A stretch of 64,000 nt of DNA from Lantana camara (Eukaryota > Streptophyta > Magnoliopsida > Lamiales > Verbenaceae): positions 9,807,001 to 9,871,000 of the forward strand of contig CM074865.1 of the NCBI GenBank assembly GCA_037501455.1. Direction: 5' to 3'. The translations under genes were made by a program, and so were the position numbers. The notes under the pieces are model-generated. The model was given only the letters and a program-made list of their open reading frames with translations, did no database searches and was not told the origin of the DNA. Shown here piece after piece: positions 40,761 through 54,054 of this stretch. Each line of letters starts with the position of its first letter. The first letter of the stretch is position 1.

Positions 40761-41756
40761 GTGAGTTAATCTGCAATCTTTGTGATATTTTTGGTTGATC
40801 TTTGTGGATCTTGATCGAGAGTGCTTGGAATTTGGATTGAGCTTGTGGGCTCTGCTTGATGTATGGTGTGGAGCTGAGTTTGGTTGAAATTATTGCATTT
40901 TTCTGTATTTGATGTGCTTTCTTGTTTCTGAGTATTATTTCCTGTTTTGTTTGTTCTGGAAATGAATGTTTCTTCACAACATAATTGCCTAAATTTAGAA
41001 TGTTCTGCGTTTGAGTTTTTCTGTTAGATTCCGATTTCGGATGCAATCGACAGTTGCTTCCCTGTTCGATCGATTTTATGGGATTCTTTGTATACTATCT
41101 GTGATGTTTTTCTTGCAAAAATCTAAAGATTGAGTTGATTTGGCATGGATTATGATCTAAGGCATAAATTTAAGCAATCTGATGGGATTTTCTCAAGTCA
41201 ATGTTGTCAATGGGGTATGTTGTTTTTTATGAGCTTGACTTCTTTTGTATTCTGTGCTTTTCTTTTTTCTATACATATATGTATGTGTATGCGTACATTC
41301 GGATGATTCTACACCATGCCTTCATATGTTTACGCATGTCTCCATGCATCAAGGCATCATACAAGCATACACGCATACATTTACTCGGCCGTATGAATAC
41401 ATAAGCTGTATACACATGTCTGATATTGGAATGCATGTGTATTCACACATTTACAGTTGTAATTTCCCTATCGGCTCAATTCCTCGCATTTGCTAAAATC
41501 ATTTACTGAATTACTGCAATTATTGCTCCATGACTTTCACGTCAATTCTACTGGCTGTTACATGTATAAAGTATTGCCGCTTTTTCTTCTCTATGCATAC
41601 CAAAGCTTATGCATTAAGGGATTATTTCAGTTTTGTAATAGACATACAATGGTCATTTTCTTATTACGCAATCTTTAAATTTTATCCCCTTTTTTTAATT
41701 CGAATAATTCGTCCAAGCGTTTGATTGCTTCTATTTCTTGATTGATTTTGAGTCAG

Positions 41757-42659
41757 ATGTGTCCCCCTGCTGAAATTGATGTTTTCTGGAGTGATGAACA
41801 AATCATATCATTATTGAACGAGTATGTTCGAGGAATATCCCGTCTCCCAGAGAACGTGCTAGAAGAATCAAGCCCTTACGAGTACCCTCCCTCCAATCTA
41901 CCAGGTTTTTTTTCTTGTTTTTGTTCATGGTGTTTTAGATTTTAGGGATAATTACAGTTAAAGCCCCTGAGTTTAGGGTCAAATGTAGCTAGTAAAACCT
42001 TTAGGCATGGAGATTTACATCTACACCCTTTGAGGTAGATTTCTCTTCTGATTTTTTCTTTAAGGGGGGTAAATGTAATTGTCGAAACTACTGCTAATCT
42101 GGCTGTAGTTACGCCTAACCTCAGGGCTAGATGAAATTCGTATTATGCCCCTCATGTGTTTTTCTCTGCTTTGCAGGCGGATTTTGGTACTTAGTTTGTT
42201 TAAATGAGAGAAAAGAATATGTTCATGGATTCTGGAGAGCTAAGGGAGATTCGTGTAATATTTATTCGAATTCCTCCATTAATGGCTGGAGAACTACTCT
42301 AGAATACTTTGAAGGCAAGGCCCCTAACGAACAGAGAACCGATTGGGTCATGCAAGAGTATAAAGTGACAAAAAAGGACTTATGTGATGAGGATGTGATA
42401 AAGGTACTCAAACGAACAATTTAGCAATTTTTTTGTATTTATATTTTATTTACATCATAGCCAGCCTACCAGTCAATTTTTACCGGTTTGGTTGGATATT
42501 GTGCAGGAACCAAGATTGTTATGCAGGGTTTTTCTCAGCAGTGGGCCGGAAAATGAGATGCATCCTGAAAACTGCAAAACTCATGTTGTTGAATCAAAGA
42601 AGATTGAATCAATTGAGCCTATCACCATCTCCTGGAAAGATTCTAAAAGTGAATCTAAG
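41757..42659 (+). CDS. NAC-domain unit b (exons 2-4)
   Basis: Exons 41757-41904, 42177-42403 and 42507-42659 (148, 227 and 153 nt, the same lengths as unit a) encode 176 codons without a stop. Differences from a include Phe for Tyr in IDVFWSDEQ and KVTKKDLC for the SVTQ version. It begins CAG|ATG right after an acceptor and ends at AAG|GTGAGT. The sequence before it is a copy of the 5' UTR intron, without promoter or exon 1, so it is probably expressed only by splicing from unit a's transcript. Confidence 0.83.
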
Positions 42660-43654
42660 GTGAGTTAATCTGCAATCTTTGTGATATTTTTGGTTGATCT
42701 TTGTGGATCTTGATCGAGAGTTCTTGGAATTTGGGTTTGGGCTTGTGGGCTCTGCTTAATTTATGGTGTGGGGCTGAGTTTGGTTGAAATTATTGCATTT
42801 TTCTGTATTGGATGTGCTTTCTTGTTTCTCAGTATATTTCCTGTTTTGTTTGTTCTGGAAATGAATGTTTCTTCACAACATAATTGCCTAAATTTAGAAT
42901 GTTCTGAGTTGAGTTTTTCTGTTAGATTCCGATTTCGGCTGCAATCAACAGTTGCTGTCCTGTTCGATCGATTTTATGGGATTCTTTCCATACTATGTGT
43001 GATGTTTTTCTTGCAAAAATCTAAAGATTGAGTTGATTTGGCATGGATTACGATCTAAGGCATAAATTTAAGCAATCTGATGGGATTTTCTCAAGTCAAT
43101 GTTGTCAATGGGGTATGTGGTTTTTTATGAGCTTGTCTTATTTTGTATTCTGTGCTGTTCTTTTTTCTATACATATATGTATGTGTATGCGTACATTCGC
43201 ATGATTCTACACCATGCCTTCATATGTTTATGCATGTCTCCATGCATCAAGGCATCATACTAGCGTACACGCATGCATTTACTCGGCCGTATGAATACAT
43301 AAGCTGTATACACATGTCTGATATTGGAATGCATGTGTATTCACACATTTACAGTTGTAATTTCCCTATCGGCTCAATTCCTCGCATTTGCTAAAATCAT
43401 TTACTGAATTACTGCAATTATTGCTCCATGACTTTCACGTAAATTCTACTGGATGTTACATGTATAAAGTATTGTCGCTTTTTCTTCTCTATGTATACCA
43501 AAGCTTATGCATTAAGGGATTATTTCAGTTTTATAATAGACATACAATGGTTATTATCTTATTACGCAATCTTTAAATTTTATCCCCTTTTTTTAATTCG
43601 AATAATTCGTCCAAGCGTTTGATTGCTTCTATTTCTTGATTGATTTTGATTCAG

Positions 43655-45185
43655 ATGTGTCCCCCTGCTGAAATTGATGTTTACTGGAGTGATGAACAAA
43701 TCATATTATTATTGAATGAGTATATTCGAGGAATATCCCGACTCCCAGAGAACGTGCTAGAAGAATCAAGCCCTTACGAGTACCCTCCCTCCAATTTACC
43801 AGGTTTTTTTTCTTGTTTTTGTTCATGGTGTTTTAGATTTTAGGGATAATTACAGTTAAATCCCCTGAGTTTAGGGGCAAATGTAGCTAGTAAAACCTTT
43901 AGGCATGGAGATTTACATCTACACCCTTTGAGGAAGATTCCTCTTCTGATTTTGGGGTTTTGTGTTTTTTTCTTTAAGGGGGGTAAATGTAATTATCGAA
44001 ACTATTGCGAATCTGGCTGTAGTTACGCCTAACCTGAGGGATTGATGAAATTCGTATTATGCCCCTCATGTGTTATTCTCTACTTTGCAGGCGGATTTTG
44101 GTACTTAGTTTGTTTAAATGAGAGAAAAGAATACGTTCATGGATTCTGGAGAGCTAAGGGAGATTCGTGTAATATTTATTCGAATTCCTCCATTAATGGC
44201 TGGAGAACTACTCTAGAATACTTTGAAGGCAAGGCCCCTAACGAACAGAGAACTGATTGGGTCATGCAAGAGTATAGAGTGACACAAAAGGACTTATGTG
44301 ATAAGGATGTGATAAAGGTACTCAAACGAACAATTTAGCAATTTTTTTGTATTTATATTTTATTTACATCATAGCCAGCCTACCAGTCAATTTTTACGGG
44401 TTTGGTTGGATATTGTGCAGGAATCAAGATTGCTATGCAGGGTTTTCCTAAGCCGTGAGCCGGAAAAAGAGATACATCCTGAAAACTGCAAAACTCATGT
44501 TGTTGAATCAAAGAAGATTGAATCAATTGAGCCTAACACCATTTCCTGTAAAGATTCTAAAAGTGAATCTAAGGTGAGTTAATCTGCAATCTTTGTGTTA
44601 TGTCTTCATTTCTATCATTTACTATGCTTTATTGGTTATTTTGCTCACACCGTCTCGATTTAAATGGAATTTGTTGTTTCTTTTTAGAGCGATTGGCCCA
44701 TTTATCCATTTGAACGTTTATTTTGTACAATTTTCCTTTTTTAAAAAACAAAATGGTAGTGATTGTACAACATTCTTGGATATACTATAACATGGAATCC
44801 ATATACTTAGTTTCTTACACATTTGGGTTCTTTTTAGGCCAAGACGGAATCTGAAGTTGGAGCTCTGTCTTCCCCACAAGTTTTTTCGGAAGTTCTAGAA
44901 TGTTTCTCAAGAGGCGACTTCTTGGAACTGGACGATTTAAAAGATCCCGAATCACACTCTTCAAATTCGCAGGATTCAAGCTGTCCCAGCAAATTTTCTG
45001 ATGAATATTTCGATTCATCAGCTTTCTTGAGGGACCTTGAGGAAGAGGAGAATAATTACATACAAAGGCAACAATCAAGTTCACGATACGACTTCCCCTC
45101 ATCGGTCGTGTCGAACAATGTGGTTTTGCAGACCCCCGCTTCAAGTAATACCCTACATATTGCGTACAATTTCCAGTATCTCTAA
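43655..45185 (+). CDS. NAC-domain unit c with shared final exon
   Basis: Exons 43655-43802, 44091-44317, 44421-44573 and 44838-45185 give 291 residues. The last exon follows TTTTTAG and continues in phase 0 with AKTESEVGALSS, then an acidic, Ser-rich region (SDEYFDSSAFLRDLEEEEN, QRQQSSSRYDFPSS) of the kind that activates transcription. In the right-hand gene this exon splices after PAS into one more exon; here that exon is missing, and reading runs on through the old donor (TCAA|GTAATA) to a stop after 11 novel codons. The gene sits at the right edge of duplicated block A. Confidence 0.85.
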
Positions 45186-45187
45186 CT

Positions 45188-45657
45188 CATCTCTAATTAG
45201 TTGGATCACCCCCATCACTGATATGATAGGCATTCGTCTGTTTTGTCGCCTTTAATCTCTTTTTTAGTTAATTCTTTTGTTCCTAAGATGATTTTCTTTT
45301 CGTAGCAGTTAACCTGTGCCCGGTGTTAAAATAATCAGTTCATACCCAGGATAACCTGGAAATTCTTGGCTGAGCCGGGTGTGGGCCCCAATTCCTACAC
45401 CCGGCTCTAATAATAATTTTTATTTATGTATTAGAGCCGGGTGTAGGAATTGGGGCCCACACCCGGCTCAGCCAAGAATTTCCAGGATAACCCCATACCT
45501 TTACATCAGTATCTCAATTAACACCGGGCAGAAGTTAACTGCTACGAGAAGAAAGTCATCTTGGGAACAGAAAAGTCAATTAAATAAGAAATTAATGGCG
45601 ACGGAACAGAGCGGATGCCTATCGTACTAATAGAGGCGAACCAACTAATCAGAGATG
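45188..45657. mobile_element. Foldback repeat at the duplication junction
   Basis: Two arms of about 220 bp, 45188-45412 and 45434-45657, are inverted copies; the inner ~75 bp (TTCTTGGCTGAGCCGGGTGT onward) is perfect, the outer part imperfect. The loop is about 20 bp. It falls between the last NAC sequence of block A and the GGPPS 3' UTR stub. No convincing target duplication was found. It may have inserted later or taken part in the rearrangement. Confidence 0.88.
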
Positions 45658-45734
45658 GAGCTACTAGGTACATTGCTTACTTGCTCAACCTACCGAAGAC
45701 TATATAATTGCGTATTAATGGACGTGGTTTTTGC

Positions 45735-45910
45735 TGGAATTTTGGGCTCTTTTTGTTTTTGTTAATTTAGAGAAATCCCTGTGTGTTGTAGAGATTCCTC
45801 GAAGGTTATATATGACTATAGTTGTATACAATGAAGTAACATTGTATTCTTATTCTTGGTAAAAACTGAATCTTGTGTCGATCGTTATTTCGAGTTAGTT
45901 TTCTTGGTTA
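45735..45910 (+). pseudogene. GGPP synthase 3' UTR stub
   Basis: The sequence matches 23405-23585 closely (TTGTTAATTTAGAGAAATC, TGTAGAGATTC, GACTATAGTTGTA, ACAATGAAGTAAC). No GGPPS coding sequence precedes it. It is the left edge of duplicated block B, placing the breakpoint just after the GGPPS stop codon. Confidence 0.88.
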
Positions 45911-46321
45911 AATACCATTTGTAATGTCTTGCTTCTTAAAGAGAAAGACATATCTTGCAAGTGGCGGTGAAAGATGATTTTGGCCACCTTGAAGATAATG
46001 AAGGTGTTAAATGAATTGGCCTAAATCGTGATGATATGGTCATGAATATTCAAGTTCATAAATTGACCGGTAAGTATCAAAGTCAAAACAAGATTATCAT
46101 AAAAATTTAGATAAAATCATCAAATCTGATGGGGATTCTATCATGAAATGTTAACCACAATATTGCCCTGCAAGAACACTTCGAAAATTAATCCCGTGCA
46201 GTCAAATCCGTATCCTGAATTAAAAAAAAAATAAATTCAATGGAACACCGTGTAGGACACTCTTTGAACACGAATTTAGAAAATTTTGGATTTCTAAGTC
46301 TACCCCTACCACAACCTTTGA

Positions 46322-46541
46322 CAGGGACGTAACCAGAATTCACGGAGGGGGGGGGGGGGGGGGGGGGAACTAAAATTTTTGAAATAAAAGGGGTAAAATT
46401 TGTAGGGGGGGGGGGACGAAAATCTAAAATTAAGGGGGTAAAACTAAAATTTTTCTAAAATATATGGGAGGTAATCATAATTTTTCAAAATTTAGGGGGG
46501 GCGGGGGCCACCACCAGCCCCCCCCTGTGGCTCCGTCCCTG
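46322..46541. mobile_element. hAT-type MITE with perfect 8 bp duplication
   Basis: Ends CAGGGACGTAACCAG and GGCTCCGTCCCTG; ACCTTTGA stands on both sides (46314-46321, 46542-46549). Same family as 2274-2479. It contains a 21 nt G run (46347-46367). It is absent from block A at the matching place, so it arrived after the duplication. Confidence 0.9.
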
Positions 46542-46549
46542 ACCTTTGA

Positions 46550-47294
46550 AACCTTTGATCTAATACCTTTAATACATTTTTTGGTGAAGAGATGCTTGAA
46601 AAAATCCAAAAATGAAAAGTTGCGTAGAGCAGAGAGAAAATGAGAGTCAATTAAGGACGAAGAAGACTAATTTTTATTCCAAACTCAATTAATGGGATAA
46701 CGACTTACATGTGGACCCAACGAGAGCGAGTGTGGGTGCGAATGTGTCAATACACAAAATTTGAAAAAAAGTTTGAGAACCAAAGTGCCTCAAAGCGTTT
46801 AATAAAAAAAGATTTTAAATAATTATATTTATTTTATATACAATTTTAAATAAATTTTGAAAAATAATATAAGATTGATTGTATTTAACTATTGATAATA
46901 ATAATCTAATTTCATCATTTTACAATAATCATATGTTAAATCAAAAAATTAAAATTCGCCTTCATATTGTTAAATGCGAGAATTAAAAAATCGTAATTCG
47001 TCTTAAAGTGCCAGTGCGGGGAATCAAATTCTTAAGTCGTTTTAAAACGAGAAATGCGCATAAATTCTCCAGTACGGAGAATTGAGTGCAAATGCGTTAA
47101 GTATAATAGAAGGATTATGTGATGTAGGATAAGGTTAATGTTTTGTCAAGAATGGGACTAAAATGAATTTTAATATTTTTGGATCTCTGCATAAAAGCTA
47201 ATATATATCGATGAATTTTGAACTCGACGCTTTCTCGAAAGTGTTTGCAAACGTAACAAATGCGTTTTCAAAAAGTAAAAACCAAAACAAAATT
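46550..47294. other. Spacer without genes
   Basis: AT-rich DNA between the MITE and the second tRNA; part matches the region before the tRNA in copy A. No coding or RNA gene seen. Confidence 0.5.
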
Positions 47295-47366
47295 CGCCGT
47301 TGCCAGGGATCGAACCCGGGTCGCCAGCGTGACAGGCGGGAATACTCACCACTATACTAGAACGAC
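47295..47366 (-). tRNA. trnD-GUC: tRNA-Asp (GUC), diverged second copy
   Basis: The minus strand starts GTCGTTCTAGTATAGTGGTG and keeps the CTGTCAC anticodon loop and GGTTCGATCC T loop. Against the first copy, three changes disturb stems: position 7 gives C opposite C in the acceptor stem, the anticodon stem CCCGC faces GCTGG (one C-U mismatch), and the T stem gains a G-U pair. Downstream Ts are only four. It may be weakly functional or a young pseudogene. Confidence 0.85.
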
Positions 47367-47627
47367 TTTGTTTCATAATTTTAGCTTGATAAGAAAATTC
47401 CATGCATTTACAACAAATTTTTTGTTTCTTTTTTACTTTTATTTTGGTTGGTAATTGAATTCTATGAAATGTTCTAACCTTAGTCAAAAATATCATCACG
47501 AATATTAAGCCAATTTAGTAAACAACATATATATATGCTACCAAAATATACGTTAGTGCATGAGTTGAACATTGTATTATACCAACTAATAGTGGCAAAA
47601 TGAAGCAGTGCTACAAATTAAACCCAT

Positions 47628-50398
<2,771 letters not shown>

Positions 50399-51046
50399 CC
50401 TATCCTATGGTGAGAATTTTAATATGGCCCAATTACGATGGGCTTTATTGTTCTACATTTATTGAGAATAAATTGGGCCAGTGGCATGGGATTGGGCTTA
50501 TTAAATTAATTATTTTATATGTAAATTGGATTTAATCAAAAATATATACCATTATTTTCTTGAAAATATTGTCATTTTGTTATAAATATTTTCTTTTGAA
50601 TTTTCTAACTTAGATATTACTAATGGATGTAGAAAAGATAATACTAAATTCACAAAATAATATATTTTTTTAAATAAATGTTATGAGGTTGTGTTCAATT
50701 ATTATTTTTATAGTGAACCAGGTCAGATATAAAATCGAATTCGGTCTCAAAATTTATATTTTTTCTATATATAATCTTCAAATATTATTCCGTGCTTTGT
50801 CTTTATGTTACAACTTCATCTAATAAGTTTAGAGGTGGCTAGGCCTAGCTAGGGCAATCAGGAATATATGATAATAAAATGCACCTCTCACTTCATAATC
50901 ATATCTTGATCATTAATAATAAAAATCCAAGATTTTAATCATATTTGCATGTGGTCTTATTAACACTCAATTGACTCAAAGACTACATTAATAATTGGCG
51001 TGGAACAAAAGGAAAAAGGTACTTACTATACCCTTTTTGAATGACA

Positions 51047-51660
51047 TTAATCACCAAGGTGGTCAAATTTAACCTTGATTAGGTTGCGTAAAGCTAGATA
51101 GCGATGCATAACAGAATATGCTTTTTTATCTTTTTTAATTTCATTTTTCATTTATTATCTTTTTTTTTGACACTTCATTTATTATCTTTCCACACATATC
51201 TAAACTTTAACGAGTAAAGCACTTCTTATTATTAACAATTCACTCTCAAAAAAAAAAAAAAAACAATTCACACTCTTAATTCAAATGTAAAATCTTAAAT
51301 TAAATTAATATAGTGTCATGTTGTTAAATTTTATAAATTTTTTTTGTACTTGTTAAACATTAATCACCTAAGGTGGTCAAATTTAACTTATCTTTGATTA
51401 TGTTGCATGAAAGCTAGATAGCGATGCATAACAGAAAAATGCTTTTTTATCTCTTTTTTTTGTTTTTTTTAATTTAATTTTTCATTTATTATGGTTCCAC
51501 ACATATCTAAACTTTAAGGAGTAAAGCACTTCTTATTATTAACAATTCACGCTCTTAATTCATATATAGAATCTTAAATTAAATTAGTATAGTGTCATAT
51601 TGTCAAACTTTATAAAAATGTTTTTTTTTTTTTTACTTGTTAGAAGTATCTTTTTTTAAT
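51047..51660. repeat. Tandem duplication, ~305 bp x 2
   Basis: Units at about 51047-51350 and 51356-51660 share GGTGGTCAAATTTAAC, AGCTAGATAGCGATGCATAAC and GTAAAGCACTTCTTATTATT. Non-coding and only in copy B's spacer. The DNA at 50536-51046 is also non-coding. Confidence 0.85.
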
Positions 51661-51725
51661 AAATTTAGATCTACAATGTACGGATATGATACAGCAATAC
51701 AGACACGACGTGATGCGGGTACGAC

Positions 51726-52094
51726 TAAAGATGTTTACGAACCGAGTCGGTTTGCAAGCTGATCTAACCGAGTTGGTTAAGAATCGAATTCGAAAAGTTC
51801 GAACCGAGCCTTTTTTATTCTTGTTTGTGGCTCGCGAGCCGACCTATTATATTTCAAAAAATATATATATATAATATTTTATTATTTTTTTAAAATTATA
51901 TATTGGGTTCAAATTCGAAACCGAGTGGAACCGAACTCGAACCATTGGTCGAGTCGAACTTCGAATAAAAAAATAATGTTCGTCGAACTCGAGCACGAGT
52001 CCAAACCGAGTAAAATAGGTTCGAGCCGAACCTCGAGCCCCAAAAAGAAAAGGAAAAAAAAAAAAAAAGTTCGGTTCGATTCATATGCATCCCA
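51726..52094. mobile_element. GAGCTCG-rich MITE with 9 bp duplication
   Basis: GGGTACGAC is repeated on both sides (51717-51725, 52095-52103). The ends carry GTTTACGAACCGAG and, inverted, GCATATGAATCGAACCG. The body holds CCGAGT/GAGCCGAAC motifs and an AT block, like 30792-34247. The 369 bp do not code. Confidence 0.75.
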
Positions 52095-52604
52095 GGGTAC
52101 GACCATATAAATATTTCTTAAAATTTCTCAAGTGAGAATTATCGGATATGGTACAACACCATAAAATAATATTAAAAACAATATACTATTTAAATAGTAA
52201 ATTGAATAAATGTGCTTTCCAATATGAAACCCAACAATATTCTTCACGAAAGTACAAAGGTGATTGATTGATTAATTATCTTGAAATTTAATTTTGGAAT
52301 TTCATTCCTTTAGTTCATAAAAAGATAATGAATATCCTAAAGTTTATGACCCGTCCACTTCATAATTCCACAAAAAAGGTCAATACATAACTTTGGACTA
52401 AAAGTTTGTTCAAACTTGAGAAGCAAATTGCAACTTCACTAACCCACACCCAATCTTGGGCACGAAGCTTTGTATTTCCACAAAGATTATTAAATTATAG
52501 ATACACGTTTTTATTAATTATTTTAATCATATAAATAATAATAATCTTAAAAAAAAAAAAAAAAGCTGGTTTAATTTCTTGGTATTTATGGCGTCAGCTG
52601 CTGA

Positions 52605-52971
52605 GGGGCGATGGAGTCACCCGCCATTGACGAATTCGTAAAATCTAAAGCGAGGTTTGTCTGAAGGAATCTTCTTGGAAGCCGGTGGCGCCACCGTACG
52701 AGGTGGGACCCACTTACACGCAATCCCGCCACTACGACGCCGCCACGTCACTGGCTTCCCTTGTTAAGCAAGAGTGTAGTTCCAAGAGTGATCAGCTGTG
52801 AGAATGATCGATGATCACAGCCGTAAGATTAGCATAAACCCCACCTCATCCACCACTATAAGTATGGCCCTAATCTTTTCTCTCTTCCTTCTTGATTGAT
52901 TAGCACTTGACTCTGGTGGAGTGAAGCGAAAAGGAGTTCTGCTCTCTGCTCTGTCACTACTTTCTGGAAAG
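52605..52971 (+). promoter_or_regulatory. Promoter and non-coding exon 1 of the right NAC gene
   Basis: Shares several blocks with the left NAC promoter (GAAGGAATCTTCTTGGAAGCC, GTACGAGGTGGGACCCAC, CGCCACGTCAC, GAATGATCGATGATCACAGCCG). ACTATAAGT near 52855 may serve as a TATA box. The leader exon ends at 52971 (GAAAG|GTCGAAA); the 5' UTR intron runs to the ATG exon at 54055. Confidence 0.65.
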
Positions 52972-54054
52972 GTCGAAATTTGGCTTCTTTTTTGGTGTTA
53001 TTTCTTGCGTTTTCTGGGTTTCCATTGTTGATTGTGCTGTTTTCGTGGTGGGTTTGTTGTTGTGTTGTTTTCGTGGTTGATCTTTGTGGGTTCTTGATTG
53101 CGAGTGCTTGGAATTTGGGGTTAGAGTTTGTGGGCTCTGTTTGATTTATGGTGTGGGGTTGAGTTTGGTTGAGATTATTGCGCTTATTCTGTATTTGATG
53201 TGCTTTCTTGGTCCTTGGTGTTACTTCCTGTTTCGTTAATCCTGGAAATGAATGTTTCTTTACATCATAATGCCTAAATTTAGAATGTTCTGAGTTGGGT
53301 TTTTCTGGTAGATTCTGATTTCGTTTGCGATTGACAGTTCTTAATTCCTATCCTGTTCGATCGATTTTATGGGATTTTTTTGGTATACTATCTTTGATGT
53401 TTTTGCTGAAAAAAAATCTAGAGATTGAGCTAACTTAGCATGGATTACGATCTAAAGGCATGGATTTAAGCAATCTGATCGGGTTTGCTCAAGTCAATGT
53501 TGTCAATGGGGGGTGTGATTCGTTATGAGCATGACTTTCTTTTGTATTCTGTGTATCTCTTCTTTCGATACATATATGTTGGTATATTCGGATGATCCTA
53601 TACCATGTGCTCATATAGTCATATTTGTATGCATGCCTCCATGCATCAAGGCATTGATACAAGCGTACACGCATACATTTACTCGACCGTATGAATACAT
53701 AAGCTGTATACACATGTTTGATATTGGAATGTGTGTGTATACACACATTTACAGCTCTAATTTCCCTTTCGGCTCGATTCCTCGCATTTGCTAAAATCAT
53801 TTACCGGATTACTGCAATTATGTGTTCGTGACTTTCACATAAATTCTACTGGCTGTTACATTTATAAAGTATTGTTGCCTTTTCTTCTCTATACATACGA
53901 AAGCTTATGCAGTAAGGGAGTAATTCAGTTTTATAATAGACATACAATGGTTATTATCTTATTACGCAATCTTTAAATTTTATCCCCTTTCTTTAATTCA
54001 ATTAATTCGTCCAAGCGTTTGATTGCTTCTATTTCTTGATTGATTTTGATTCAG

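Larger units (their letters stand above)
38860..44590 (+). repeat. Triplicated ~1.9 kb NAC gene segment
   Basis: Three head-to-tail units begin with TGATATTTTTGGTTGATCTT: 38860-40775, 40776-42680 and 42681-44590. Each holds the 3' part of the 5' UTR intron plus coding exons 2, 3 and 4, and ends just after the exon 4 donor (near CTGCAATCTTTGTG). They are more alike to each other than to the NAC at 54055, so the triplication follows the block duplication. Exon 1 and the last exon occur once. Confidence 0.93.

Noticed and set aside
45735..45910. Second GGPP synthase gene
   Set aside because: Only the 3' UTR is present; no coding motif precedes it.
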